From NCBI GenBank assembly GCA_050747245.1, contig JBOGNO010000012.1:1-64000 (forward strand): DNA of 64,000 bases, given 5' to 3'. The position numbers and the translations under genes are program-made. The stretch comes from JBOGNO01 sp050747245 (GTDB taxonomy: Bacteria; Acidobacteriota; Terriglobia; Acidiferrales; UBA7541). Numbering within the stretch: the first letter of the stretch is position 1; the number at the start of each line of letters is the position of its first letter. The notes under the pieces were generated by a model. The model saw only the letters and a program-made list of their open reading frames with translations. It searched no databases and was not told the DNA's origin. Positions 46,231 through 55,348 of the stretch are shown piece after piece.

Positions 46231-47058
46231 TTGCCGTTGACGCAGACAATTCTTGGTTCGATTGTTTCGCTCTGGCGGTATCCGGTCAAGTCCATGTTGG
46301 GAGAAGAGCTGAATGCTGCCGAAATCACCGAACGCGGGTTGTTTGGGGATCGCGCCTACGCGCTTGTTGACGTCTCCACTGGGAAAGTCGCGAGTGCTAA
46401 GAACCCGCTGAAGTGGCCGCAGTTGTTCGACTGCCGGGCCGCACTGGCTGACGCTCCACGAACCGGTGTGAAGCTGCCGCCGGTCCGCATCACCCTCCCA
46501 GATGGCGCCATCGTCAGTAGTGAGCAACCGGACTTCAACCAGATATTCTCGAAGGTACTCAAGCGTGAAGTGAAACTGTGCGTATTGACCGATGCGCAGA
46601 AGGCCACAGCTGAGGCGTACTGGCCGGATATTGAGTTTCTCGATCGCCGCGACATCGTCACCAACTTCGATCTGCCGGAAGGTACTTTTTTCGACTGTGC
46701 GTTCGTACATATGCTGACCACGGCCACGCTCGGGCGGCTTCGCGAGCTTTATCCCCAGGGGCGCTTCGAGGTCCGGCGGTTTCGTCCAAACATTGTGGTC
46801 GAGACCGTGAACGGCGAAAAGGATTTCGTAGAGAATGCCTGGACCGAAAAAGTGCTCGCGATCGGCGATGCCGTTCGCCTGAGCATCACTCGTCCCTGCT
46901 CGCGCTGTGTGATGACGACACTCCCTCAGAGCGATCTCCCGAAGGATGCGGGTATTCTGCGCGCGATAGCCCAGCACAACCGGGCTAACTTGGGAGTCTA
47001 TGCCGCTGTGTTGCAAGGCGGCACAGTCCGCCGCGGTGATTCCGTCAGGCTGGAGTGA
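46231..47058 (+). CDS. MOSC domain protein
   Basis: A 275-residue protein starting with TTG (46231; a second TTG at 46237 lies six bases after AAAGGA and may be the real start). The N-terminal beta-barrel (VSLWRYPVKSMLGEELN) is followed by the MOSC domain: NIVVETVNGEKDF and the conserved Cys in ITRPCSRCVMTTLPQ. MOSC proteins are linked to molybdenum cofactor sulfuration and to N-hydroxylated compound reduction. No molybdenum gene is nearby. Confidence 0.88.
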   Translation: MPLTQTILGSIVSLWRYPVKSMLGEELNAAEITERGLFGDRAYALVDVSTGKVASAKNPLKWPQLFDCRAALADAPRTGVKLPPVRITLPDGAIVSSEQPDFNQIFSKVLKREVKLCVLTDAQKATAEAYWPDIEFLDRRDIVTNFDLPEGTFFDCAFVHMLTTATLGRLRELYPQGRFEVRRFRPNIVVETVNGEKDFVENAWTEKVLAIGDAVRLSITRPCSRCVMTTLPQSDLPKDAGILRAIAQHNRANLGVYAAVLQGGTVRRGDSVRLE

Positions 47059-47178
47059 GCCCGCGCCAAATGCGTATCGCCATCAGCAACCGTCGTACGG
47101 TAAAGCTCCTCCATTTTCAATTGCCGCCGATTGAAGCCGGAGCTTGCAAGCGGGGAGTGCTATACTCCCGCGACGCCT

Positions 47179-49875
47179 ATGAGTTGTCCTGCCTGCGGAA
47201 GTGAAGTCTCTGGAACAGCGCGCTTCTGCCCTTCTTGCGGCTCCGCGTTGTCCCTGAGCGCGACTCCCACGGTTTCGATTTCGCCGTCGTCGCCGCGGGA
47301 ATCTCCTGCTGACGATTCCCCTCCCAAGAAGAGTTCACCGAGATCCACTCCTTCTTCGTCTTCCGATTCTTCGGCCGGGGTACGCTTTGTCCCGGGGACT
47401 GCACTGGGCGACCGCTATCGCATCGTGGCGCTCCTCGGCAAAGGCGGCATGGGCGAAGTCTATCGCGCCGACGACCTGAAGCTAGGGCAAGCCGTGGCGC
47501 TGAAATTTCTTCCGCAAGGGTTGCACCAAGCGGGACCCGCGCTCGAGCGCTTCCATCGCGAGGTGCGCCTGGCGCGCCAGGTTTCCCATCCCAACGTCTG
47601 TCGCGTCTTCGATATCGGAGAGGCCGAGGGGCGACCGTTTATCACCATGGAATATGTGGATGGCGAGGACCTCGCATCGCTCCTGCGAAGGATTGGCCGT
47701 CTGCCCGCAGATAAAGGGCTGGAGATTGCGCGGCAATTGTGCGCCGGTCTGGCGGCCGCGCACGAACACGGCATCATTCATCGTGACTTGAAGCCCGCGA
47801 ACATCATGCTGGATGGACGCGGCCGCGTGCGCGTCACCGATTTCGGTCTCGCCGGGCTGGCCGCGGAAATCGAAGGCGCCGATGCGAGCGCCGGCACGCC
47901 TGCTTATATGTCTCCCGAACAATTCGCGGGCGGCGAAGTGACGCCGAAAAGCGATCTTTATTCGCTCGGCCTGGTGCTCTACGAGATATTCACCGGCAGG
48001 CGCCCGTTCGAAGCTTCCTCCGTTGGAGAAATTGTGCGCCTGCGAGATAAGAGCACACCAACGGCCCCTTCGCAGCATTTGAAAGAGCTCGACCCGCTCA
48101 TCGAACGCGTGATCCTGCGCTGCCTGGAAAAAGATCCGAAAAAACGCCCCGCTTCGGCGCTGGCGGCAGGTGAAACGCCGTCACCCGAAATGGTCGCTGC
48201 TTCGGGAGAAACCGAAGGCCTGCGTCCCGTGGTGGCCTGGGTCATGCTGGCAGGAATCATTGTTTCAGTCATCGCGGCGGTTTTGTTGAGCGCGCAAACC
48301 AAGCTCTACCGGCGTGTGCCGCTTGAGACGCCGCCGGAGGCCCTTGCCCAGCGCGCGCGAGAAATCCTGCGGAGTGCGGGCTATTCCGAGCCGCCAGTGG
48401 ACACGGCCATGGGGTTCTACGAAGGATGGGAATTTATAGCCTATATCACGGGACACGACCGGTCGAAGACGCGCTGGGACAACCTCGAAACCGGGGCGTT
48501 CGTGTTTTGGTATCGCGGCAGCCCGCGACCGCTCGTTTCGCAGAACTCCTCTCCGGATGAACCAATCGCAGGATCCGTGTGGACAGAGGATCCGCCGCTC
48601 GATGTCTCCGGGATGACGCTGGTCGAGCTCAATCCCCTCGGTCGCCTTACGCGGCTCATTGAAATTCCTCCGCAGGTTGAAAAAGCGCCGGGCGCCGCCT
48701 CGCCTCCTGACTGGGCGCCGCTATTCTCCGCCGCGGGGCTCGATCCCTCCAAGTGGGCCACTGCGCCGCCGATGTGGATTCCTCCTGTTTACAGCGACGC
48801 GCGAGCCGCGTGGACGGGGACGCTCGCCGAGCGCCCCGATGTCCCGATGCGGATTGAGGCCGCGGCATATCGGGGCAAGCCTGTTTACTTCGAATTGATT
48901 GGTCCATGGACGCGTCCCCAACGCATCCAGCCATATCTACCGTCCGCGCAAGAAAAGGCGGGTACGGTGATATTCGCCGTCCTGTTTCTTTGCGTCCTGG
49001 TGGTTGGGGTAATGCTCGCATGGCGAAACTTGCGCCTTGGCCGTGGAGATCGCAGGGGGGCTTTTCGACTGGCAACTTTTGTTTTTGCGGTTTGGATGGT
49101 GGCAGTACTCCTCGGTGCGCATCACGTCCCCAGTTCAGATGAACTTTGGCTATTGATCACCTTCTTGAGTCTAGGGCTCCTTATTTCCAGTCTCTCCTGG
49201 GTACTCTACATTGCCATGGAGCCATACGTGCGCCGTCGCTGGCCCGCCACTTTGGTTTCATGGAGTCGCCTGCTGGCGGGCGGCTTTCGGGATCCTTTGG
49301 TGGGCCGCGATGTGCTGGCCGGTTGTCTTTTGGGATCTTTTTCCATCGCTCTCGTAAGAGTGGCATGGTTTGTTCCCTCCTGGCTCGGATACCCTCCGAT
49401 GCTGCCATATTCAGGTCCGAAGTGGGAGTTTCTGGGTGCGCGCGCGATTCTTGCCAGCATATCGAGCCGCTTGCTCATTGCGCTTTTTTTCTCGCTTGTG
49501 ATTTTGTTTGTCTTGTTTCTGCTCCGGGTCTTGCTGCGAAAGCAGTGGGCGGCTGCAATCTTATCTGCTCTCTTGCTCACGTTCTTCGTCGCAGCGGGAG
49601 GGGGCACGCTTTCGTCTCCCCCCACCCTGGTGAGCCAGACGATCACCTATAGTCTGACTGTGTTCCTACTGATCCGCTTCGGTTTGCTGGCTGTAGTGGC
49701 TTCGGAGGCCTTCAACGATTTACTGAGTAGCTTGCCTCTGACGGCCCAGTTGTCCTCCTGGTATGCGAGTGTCAGTCTGGCAGGGATTGTGCTGGTGGTG
49801 GCGGTAGCCTTCTACGCCTTCTATACCTCTCTGGGCGGCCGGCCGGTCTTCGGACGCGCCGTCCTCGAAGAGTGA
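47179..49875 (+). CDS. Zinc-ribbon Ser/Thr kinase with multi-helix membrane domain
   Basis: An 898-residue protein from ATG 47179; the frame is open upstream but the start fits a double Cys motif: Cys3-x2-Cys6 and Cys17-x2-Cys20, a zinc ribbon. After a Ser/Pro linker the kinase domain is at ~80-340 with the loop LGKGGMGEV, Lys109, HRDLKPAN, TDFGLAGL and GTPAYMSPEQF. Unlike the other kinases here it has no propeller: a membrane helix (VAWVMLAGIIVSVIAAVLL) leads to an ~200-residue soluble part and then eight more hydrophobic segments to the end. A membrane-embedded sensor is likely. Confidence 0.9.
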   Translation: MSCPACGSEVSGTARFCPSCGSALSLSATPTVSISPSSPRESPADDSPPKKSSPRSTPSSSSDSSAGVRFVPGTALGDRYRIVALLGKGGMGEVYRADDLKLGQAVALKFLPQGLHQAGPALERFHREVRLARQVSHPNVCRVFDIGEAEGRPFITMEYVDGEDLASLLRRIGRLPADKGLEIARQLCAGLAAAHEHGIIHRDLKPANIMLDGRGRVRVTDFGLAGLAAEIEGADASAGTPAYMSPEQFAGGEVTPKSDLYSLGLVLYEIFTGRRPFEASSVGEIVRLRDKSTPTAPSQHLKELDPLIERVILRCLEKDPKKRPASALAAGETPSPEMVAASGETEGLRPVVAWVMLAGIIVSVIAAVLLSAQTKLYRRVPLETPPEALAQRAREILRSAGYSEPPVDTAMGFYEGWEFIAYITGHDRSKTRWDNLETGAFVFWYRGSPRPLVSQNSSPDEPIAGSVWTEDPPLDVSGMTLVELNPLGRLTRLIEIPPQVEKAPGAASPPDWAPLFSAAGLDPSKWATAPPMWIPPVYSDARAAWTGTLAERPDVPMRIEAAAYRGKPVYFELIGPWTRPQRIQPYLPSAQEKAGTVIFAVLFLCVLVVGVMLAWRNLRLGRGDRRGAFRLATFVFAVWMVAVLLGAHHVPSSDELWLLITFLSLGLLISSLSWVLYIAMEPYVRRRWPATLVSWSRLLAGGFRDPLVGRDVLAGCLLGSFSIALVRVAWFVPSWLGYPPMLPYSGPKWEFLGARAILASISSRLLIALFFSLVILFVLFLLRVLLRKQWAAAILSALLLTFFVAAGGGTLSSPPTLVSQTITYSLTVFLLIRFGLLAVVASEAFNDLLSSLPLTAQLSSWYASVSLAGIVLVVAVAFYAFYTSLGGRPVFGRAVLEE

Positions 49876-49898
49876 GCTGTTGCCGCTCACGCGCGCGG

Positions 49899-49992
49899 CG
49901 GAGCTTCGCTCCCTACTGGCGGATCATCTATCCGAGAAGTTCCCTCATTCGCGTGATGTGGCTCGACGCCATAAAACGCCGCACCCAACGTT
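49899..49992 (+). pseudogene. Remnant 1 of the SRPBCC gene 3' end
   Basis: In the frame of the 44298-45053 gene this reads F-APYWRIIYPRSSLIRVMWLDAIKRR, almost the same as the end of that protein. It shares ttcgctccctactggcggat with it and with remnant 2. It has no start and the rest of the gene is missing. It lies 24 bases after the stop of the zinc-ribbon kinase gene and before the next kinase. Confidence 0.75.
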
Positions 49993-50087
49993 CTCTGGCA
50001 GTACGCTAGCTCGCCGCACCGGTATTCGGGGGCATATCAAGAATTTCCCATCAACGAGTAGTGTGTTCTACGGCCAAGTGATCCGGG

Positions 50088-52817
50088 TTAATTCCTTGCG
50101 GAAGGAACGCGCTGTTTCAACTCCTCGAACCAATTGAGAACGATGTGGATTTCGTTCGGGTCAGATTGCGAAGCGCTTTCGCGGATCAGAATGAAGCCAC
50201 GGCCGTCCGGCGTCACTGCGAAATCGTGACCGCTCTCGAAGAACGGGCCTTCGAACAGCATGTGCGGCGTGCCAGCTTTGAAAGTGGGTTTGGTTTCAAT
50301 CGGTACGGCCATCACTCGCGAGCGTTGCGCCAAGGCTCGCCGCAGCAACTCTTCTACGCTGGCCACTGTCCGGTAGTAAAGTTCGCGGCCGTCGGGTGCC
50401 CACACGGGGCGCAAGCCTCCTTCCGTGGAGATTCTCTCCCGCGGCGCCAGTCTCGGATACGGCGCAACGTACACTTCCGGTCGGCCGGATTCATCGGAGT
50501 CGTACGCTATCCAATCGCCGTCAGGGGATAGGGCTGCCGAATTCACGTTGTGCTGCGGCGAGAATAACAGGCGTGGATGTTCCCGGTCATTCATCGGGAG
50601 GATTCCTAGATTGTAGTTTATCCCCGCACTCAACTCCTCGTAAAGCAGCACACGTCCGTCTGACGACCACGACCACGCGTACACCGGCTTGTCGCTGGTG
50701 AGCAGGGTTACTTCTGGCGCGCTGCCATCCAGCGGCCTCCAATACACGCCGTACTTGCCCTTTTTGAAACCGCCGTAGGCGATTCGCTTTCCGTCCGGCG
50801 TCCAGGTTGGGTCCCGGTTCTCGACACCGGACGTGAATCGTGTCTCCGTATCCCGCGCGATGTCGTGGATCCAGGTATCGGTTACCTGCCCTTCGATGGT
50901 GGTGGCGATGAACTTGCCATCCGGTGAAATCGTAAAATCCTCGTAAGGCCGCTTGGTCGCCGTGAGTGAACGGGTGGCACCAGTCTTGTCCACGAAAACC
51001 AGTTCGTGTTCCCCGTACGTGACCCCACCCGCGATATACACCAGCGAGCCATCATCCGAAATTGCGTATTGGCCCGCTCCAATCCTCGGATTCTCGAGGA
51101 TGTCCTCAGCTACTGGCGCCGCAGCGCCTTTGACCTGCAGTCGGGCCGGGTCAAACGGCACGGCCATCAGCATGCCTGCCCGGAGAAACACGAGATACCC
51201 CGTCGAAACGTAATGCGCATCCGTTCCGGATTTGACCAGAATCTTTTTTTCACCAGTAGCGAGATCGAGCGCCGCGATGTTCGCATTGTCAAAAGAGGGT
51301 TGTTCTCCGTCCCGCAATGTGAAAATCAACGCTTTGCCGCCGGGCAGAACTTCCGGAAACCGATGCTCGGTTTCTTGGCTTTTCGCGTCGAGCGTCGTTA
51401 CTTTTTGCGGCTCACCCCCCGCTGCTGCCACCTTCTGCAAACCAGATTCGCCGTCAAAATAGATCATGTCATCGGGGGCCCAGTTCGCGCTATAGAAGGT
51501 GGCCTTCGCAATCGTCACTGTTGGCCCTCCAGCTAGTGGAACCTTCTTAATCTCGCCGCTGGAAGCCATCCCCAGCCACTTTCCGTCCGGCGAAAAGAAC
51601 GGGATGTCTGCACCCTCCGTGCCCGGGACCGGCCGCGCATTCATTTCGCCGACCGCGCGCAGGTAAATCTGCGATTGGCCTCCCCGGTGCGCCACATAGG
51701 CGATTTGCGATCCGTCGTGGGACACGGCAACACTCGGATACCACCACCAGGAACCTCCTAGAGCATCCCCAGCGGGAAGGCTGACAGTGAATCGCATCAC
51801 CCGTGCTGGCGCGACGGACCGCCTCGCGGTTATCCACGCCGAACCTCCGCCTGCCAGAAGCAGCAAAAGCGCACCGCTCACAAGCCATCCTAGTCGGCCC
51901 CACTTCCGACCCCGTTCAACCGCCTTCACCGCCATCGCCGTCGCGCTGCCATCCGTCATCCAGTTCAATTCAGTCGCCAGGTCGCTCGCGCTCTGCCAGC
52001 GCTGGTCAGGCTGCTTGGCCAGGCATTTTCGGATCGTCCGGTCGAGCACGGGCGGCGTAAGCGGCTTCACCATGCTGATGGGTTCGGGCTCTCTTTCCAG
52101 GATCGCGCTCGCCACGCTTAACTGGCTTTTCCCCTCAAACGCTCTCTGCCCCGTCACCATCTCGTACAACACTGCTCCTAGCGAGAAGATGTCGGAACGA
52201 GCATCGGCATCCTGCCCCTCGATTTGTTCCGGAGACATGTACTGAAACGTTCCCACGACCGTACCTTCCGCAGTGAGGGGATGGCCTCCCGCAGGAGATT
52301 CAATGCTCGCCGTCAGTCCCGACAGTGCGGGAGCCGCCGCCGATGCGCCCTTCGCCAGGCCGAAGTCCATCAGCTTGGCCCCCGTCTTGGTCAGCATGAT
52401 GTTGCCTGGCTTCAGGTCGCGATGGACTACTCCGCTGCGATGCGCCTTGTCCAGTCCGGCGGCAATCTCCGCCCCGATGCGCAAGACCTGCTCGAGCGGA
52501 AGTGGCCCTTTTTTGAGGCGGTCCGCCAGGGTTTCGCCTTCAAGGTACTCCATGACTAGAAAATGAATCCCGTCTTGATGACCTACGTCGTGCAGCGTGC
52601 AGATGTTGGGGTGGTTCAGTGAAGAGATCGCCCGGGCTTCGCGATCTAGGCGCTGTTTGGCCTCGGGATTATCGGCAAGACGTGAAGCGAGGATCTTGAT
52701 GGCAACCGTGCGGTCGAGTCGCGTGTCGCGGGCGCGATACACTTCCCCCATCCCGCCCGCGCCCAGCGGCGCGACAATTTCGTAAGGCCCTAGTTTCGTC
52801 CCCGAACTTAATCCCAT
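50088..52817 (-). CDS. Membrane Ser/Thr protein kinase with TolB-like propeller
   Basis: A 909-residue protein with the same plan as the kinase at 24600-27422. The kinase domain has the glycine loop LGAGGMGEV, Lys in VAIKILA, HRDLKPGN and DFGLAKG. A membrane helix WLVSGALLLLLAGGGSAWI precedes the exported propeller with repeated (S/T)PDG units (YVAHRGGQ, FSPDGKW, ISPDGKF, WTPDGKR, LSPDGDW). It is convergent with the zinc-ribbon kinase gene and both its flanks carry a remnant of the SRPBCC gene end. Confidence 0.92.
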   Translation of the reverse strand: MGLSSGTKLGPYEIVAPLGAGGMGEVYRARDTRLDRTVAIKILASRLADNPEAKQRLDREARAISSLNHPNICTLHDVGHQDGIHFLVMEYLEGETLADRLKKGPLPLEQVLRIGAEIAAGLDKAHRSGVVHRDLKPGNIMLTKTGAKLMDFGLAKGASAAAPALSGLTASIESPAGGHPLTAEGTVVGTFQYMSPEQIEGQDADARSDIFSLGAVLYEMVTGQRAFEGKSQLSVASAILEREPEPISMVKPLTPPVLDRTIRKCLAKQPDQRWQSASDLATELNWMTDGSATAMAVKAVERGRKWGRLGWLVSGALLLLLAGGGSAWITARRSVAPARVMRFTVSLPAGDALGGSWWWYPSVAVSHDGSQIAYVAHRGGQSQIYLRAVGEMNARPVPGTEGADIPFFSPDGKWLGMASSGEIKKVPLAGGPTVTIAKATFYSANWAPDDMIYFDGESGLQKVAAAGGEPQKVTTLDAKSQETEHRFPEVLPGGKALIFTLRDGEQPSFDNANIAALDLATGEKKILVKSGTDAHYVSTGYLVFLRAGMLMAVPFDPARLQVKGAAAPVAEDILENPRIGAGQYAISDDGSLVYIAGGVTYGEHELVFVDKTGATRSLTATKRPYEDFTISPDGKFIATTIEGQVTDTWIHDIARDTETRFTSGVENRDPTWTPDGKRIAYGGFKKGKYGVYWRPLDGSAPEVTLLTSDKPVYAWSWSSDGRVLLYEELSAGINYNLGILPMNDREHPRLLFSPQHNVNSAALSPDGDWIAYDSDESGRPEVYVAPYPRLAPRERISTEGGLRPVWAPDGRELYYRTVASVEELLRRALAQRSRVMAVPIETKPTFKAGTPHMLFEGPFFESGHDFAVTPDGRGFILIRESASQSDPNEIHIVLNWFEELKQRVPSARN

Positions 52818-53169
52818 TTCAGCAAATGAGTATACAGCGTGTGAGGCGAATCGGCGCGGTTGTCGCCGGCAACATCGCAGCCGGAAACTAACCCGGTGCG
52901 CACCATGCCCCTCGCTTGCTACTTAGGCGCCGGATGGCGGAACGATTCTCACCACCGAGACGCGCGTTTACGCAACCGATGCTGCGGCGCTCCGCCGCTT
53001 CGCTCCCTACTGGCGGATTATCTATCCGGGAAGTTCGCCCATCCGCGTGATGTGCCTCGACGCTATCAAACCCCGCGCCGAAAACCCGCCGGCCGCGCGC
53101 TGGCCCCTGCCGAGCACGCGTTGCCAAAGCCTTGCTTCGAGGCGGCTGTTTTGTTTTTTCTTACGGGAA
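52818..53169. other. Gene-free stretch holding remnant 2
   Basis: About 350 bases between the kinase start and the next gene. It contains the kinase promoter zone and the decayed gene end listed next. I see no other feature. Open frames here are broken pieces of the remnant read in wrong frames. Confidence 0.6.
52928..53092 (+). pseudogene. Remnant 2 of the SRPBCC gene 3' end
   Basis: Read in frame it gives P-DGGTILTTETRVYATDAAALRR, then FAPYWRIIYPGSS and IRVMCLDAIKPRAENPP, about 55 codons closely matching the C-terminal end of the protein encoded at 44298-45053. It lacks the first three quarters of the gene. Its orientation is the same as that of remnant 1 and the intact gene. Confidence 0.8.
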
Positions 53170-53889
53170 TTACTTGCCGGTGCCAGTCACCAGGAAAACG
53201 TCGTAGGCAATCGGGCCCACATTTGAAGTGTCATTCGCGTCATGCGCATTCACCTTGCTCCAATAGCGGAAGAGGTTGCCATACTGATCCCTTCGCATGG
53301 ACAGCTGATAATTGAGACTGATCGAATACACGCCTACAGAAGGGAGCGTGTGCAGCTCGTCGGGCTGGGCAATGCCGTCGTGATTGGAGTCAATCCAAAT
53401 TCGCAGCGAACTATAAATCTTGTCATGGGCGTCGATTATCCCATCACCATTTCCACCGTTTGCTGGCTGGTCGTAAACCGCCAAAGCCGCGAACCCGTTC
53501 GGGTGGGCCGAGGGCGGCTGAGGCGTAAAGTTCCCGAAAAGCTCCTTTCCGCTATCGATTACCCCGTCACCGTCGCGGTCGTAAACCAGAAAGCCGTTCT
53601 CGGCCCCCGGCGCCGTCCACGCGATTTGAAACAACTTGCCAGAGCCTGTAATGTCAAACATGACCCCATTCGCCGCGCTAGTCAGAGAGAATCCTTGGCC
53701 GCTCAGGTCGAGAATGATGGGGCTGCAGTTGGGCTGAGTATCGCCATTGCCTGTGGGCGGGCAGGTAGGGTCACCGGTCGGCGGCGGCGGGCAACTCTGG
53801 AATCCATACGCAGTTACCGACCCGCTGACGGCAGCCAAAACCACGATTACCAGGCCAGCAACGCAAACGCACAACGCAATTTTCTTCAT
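53170..53889 (-). CDS. Exported protein with EF-hand-like loops
   Basis: A 239-residue protein with a signal peptide (LCVCVAGLVIVVLAAVSG). Three calcium-binding-like loops are visible: DRDGDGVIDSGKELF, NGDGIIDAHDKIY and DSNHDGIAQPDEL. A Cys/Pro-rich segment (CPPPPTGDPTCPPTGNG) follows the signal. No enzyme domain seen. It is the first of four consecutive minus-strand genes for exported proteins and starts 48 bases after the stop of the next one, so it may be co-transcribed. Confidence 0.8.
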   Translation of the reverse strand: MKKIALCVCVAGLVIVVLAAVSGSVTAYGFQSCPPPPTGDPTCPPTGNGDTQPNCSPIILDLSGQGFSLTSAANGVMFDITGSGKLFQIAWTAPGAENGFLVYDRDGDGVIDSGKELFGNFTPQPPSAHPNGFAALAVYDQPANGGNGDGIIDAHDKIYSSLRIWIDSNHDGIAQPDELHTLPSVGVYSISLNYQLSMRRDQYGNLFRYWSKVNAHDANDTSNVGPIAYDVFLVTGTGK

Positions 53890-53937
53890 GATTTCCTCCC
53901 TCGAACGGCCAGCCGCCTAGACCGGCCTTCCGTGGTT

Positions 53938-55206
53938 CTAGTGCCAAAACACCCAATGAATCTCCGGAACATCTTCATCCTTCACCACCACCGCGGAATC
54001 CTGAAGCTTCTCGCCTGCAATTTTGGCCTGATAAATTGTGTCATTCACCCGGTAAAGCACAGTCTCGCCCTCAACTAGCAATATCTCGCTGTCCTCTTGC
54101 CCCGTTTCGATCCGGATCTTTCTGCCGTCCGCAAGATTCTGAAGGATGAGATCGCCGGGCCTCCAAATCCATCTTCCTTCGTAGGTGGCGTAAAGCTCCT
54201 GAACATTGGGAAGCCGGTCAGTCGCTTGGCTCCGCTCGTTATCCCTTCCCGGGCTTGGCTTATGGTCCGGGTTCCACATGCCGACAATCGTTGTGAGCCA
54301 TGCGCCGGACAGCCTTGAGGCTGACGAATTTCCCTCGATTTGAATCGTCTTCCACAGGTCCCGCACTCGGTCATGCACAAACGCTTCCATTGAGGCGCCC
54401 AGGTTCCCTGAGGACACTTCCTCGGCGGTATTCTGAAGGATCAGCACAAGATATTCGCGGCTGGCAGCCACGATCACCGGGACGATTTTCCTGCTCTTTC
54501 CGCGAAGAGAGGGAGGAAGCTTATCCACGACCGTCGAATGGCCAGCTTTAGTAATTACTAGGTTCCCGTCTTCGGCTGAGCCGATCAGCCCCGCGGTAAT
54601 GGCTGGCCCTCCTAGACCTCCGTCATGGCGTAGTGCTGCGTATTCATCCCACGCGTTGAACTTTATTCGGGAACGCCCCGCAAGGGCTTCGCCTGACACA
54701 CTAACGAGCGTCCCCTTAGTCGGATCGCCGAAGTCAGGGGAAAGGGGATATAGCTGGTCAATATAAAATGGCTGAGGCTCAGCCAATGCTACCCCACCGT
54801 CGCCCACGAACAGGCCGTGGGGGTTAGACATTGCGTCAAACGCATGAGGGTTAAAGACCACATCGTCTGCTCGAAGTGGCTCGTCCGTATGAATGACGCT
54901 GACCGATGTTGTAATTAGGTGCGGGTGGGTGACGAAAATCGCATTTCCCCAAGCTTGTACGAGCCGGACGCCGTCAGCCTGCGGAACCACTTCTCTGACC
55001 ATCTTGAGTTTCTTTTCGGCGCTCACCGAATAGAGAATTGCTGGGTAGGTCTGGGGGCTGTGCTCCGTCGGCGTGGCGGCCAGCAGATAGAGCCCCCTCG
55101 GCGGGGCCGTTCCCTGCCCAGACGCAAGCGTCCAGCAGCCCATCAAGAAAAGCAGTTCGGCGCAGAACAACCTATATCGCCGGCGAAGCACACACCTTCG
55201 GGACAT
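53938..55206 (-). CDS. Exported protein, unknown
   Basis: A 422-residue protein with a signal-like start (basic CVLRRRYRLF, then AELLFLMGCWTLASG). The rest is a mix of beta strands and loops without a recognised domain; several segments such as GLFVGDGGVALAEPQPFY and ITAGLIGSAEDGNLVITKAG suggest a beta-propeller. The start region overlaps, in another frame, the C-terminal sequence of the frameshifted gene upstream. No enzymatic motif could be named. Confidence 0.7.
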   Translation of the reverse strand: MSRRCVLRRRYRLFCAELLFLMGCWTLASGQGTAPPRGLYLLAATPTEHSPQTYPAILYSVSAEKKLKMVREVVPQADGVRLVQAWGNAIFVTHPHLITTSVSVIHTDEPLRADDVVFNPHAFDAMSNPHGLFVGDGGVALAEPQPFYIDQLYPLSPDFGDPTKGTLVSVSGEALAGRSRIKFNAWDEYAALRHDGGLGGPAITAGLIGSAEDGNLVITKAGHSTVVDKLPPSLRGKSRKIVPVIVAASREYLVLILQNTAEEVSSGNLGASMEAFVHDRVRDLWKTIQIEGNSSASRLSGAWLTTIVGMWNPDHKPSPGRDNERSQATDRLPNVQELYATYEGRWIWRPGDLILQNLADGRKIRIETGQEDSEILLVEGETVLYRVNDTIYQAKIAGEKLQDSAVVVKDEDVPEIHWVFWH

Positions 55207-55348
55207 AAGTGGTGTCTCCAGACGAATTGATATCCCAGAACCCAGCCTTACCGTTGGCAGGGGGATCCCAAAAAATGAAATAAAACGCGTTGTAGCTCTT
55301 CATCCAATCGGCATCGGCAAAGCTGTGCGCGCCCGCTGCGGGAGCCCG
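55172..55348 (-). pseudogene. Out-of-frame C-terminal part of the preceding gene
   Basis: This 58-codon frame, RAPAAGAHSF then ADADWMKSYNAFYFIF, WDPPANGKAGFWDINSSG and a stop at 55172, has a protein-like composition (Trp, Tyr and Phe-rich, like the body of the upstream gene) and continues it without any other gene. It indicates a real or sequencing-error frameshift at about 55348-55355. Confidence 0.55.

Noticed and set aside
49880..50137. Open frame of 85 codons after the zinc-ribbon kinase
   Set aside because: It is the SRPBCC gene remnant read in a wrong frame; no ribosome binding site and no family features.
52860..53315. Open frame of 151 codons before the EF-hand protein gene
   Set aside because: It mixes the remnant in a wrong frame with antisense of the 53170-53889 gene.
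53242..54078. Plus-strand frame of 278 codons in the exported-protein cluster
   Set aside because: Shadow of the minus-strand EF-hand protein and its neighbour, which have signal peptides and calcium-loop motifs.
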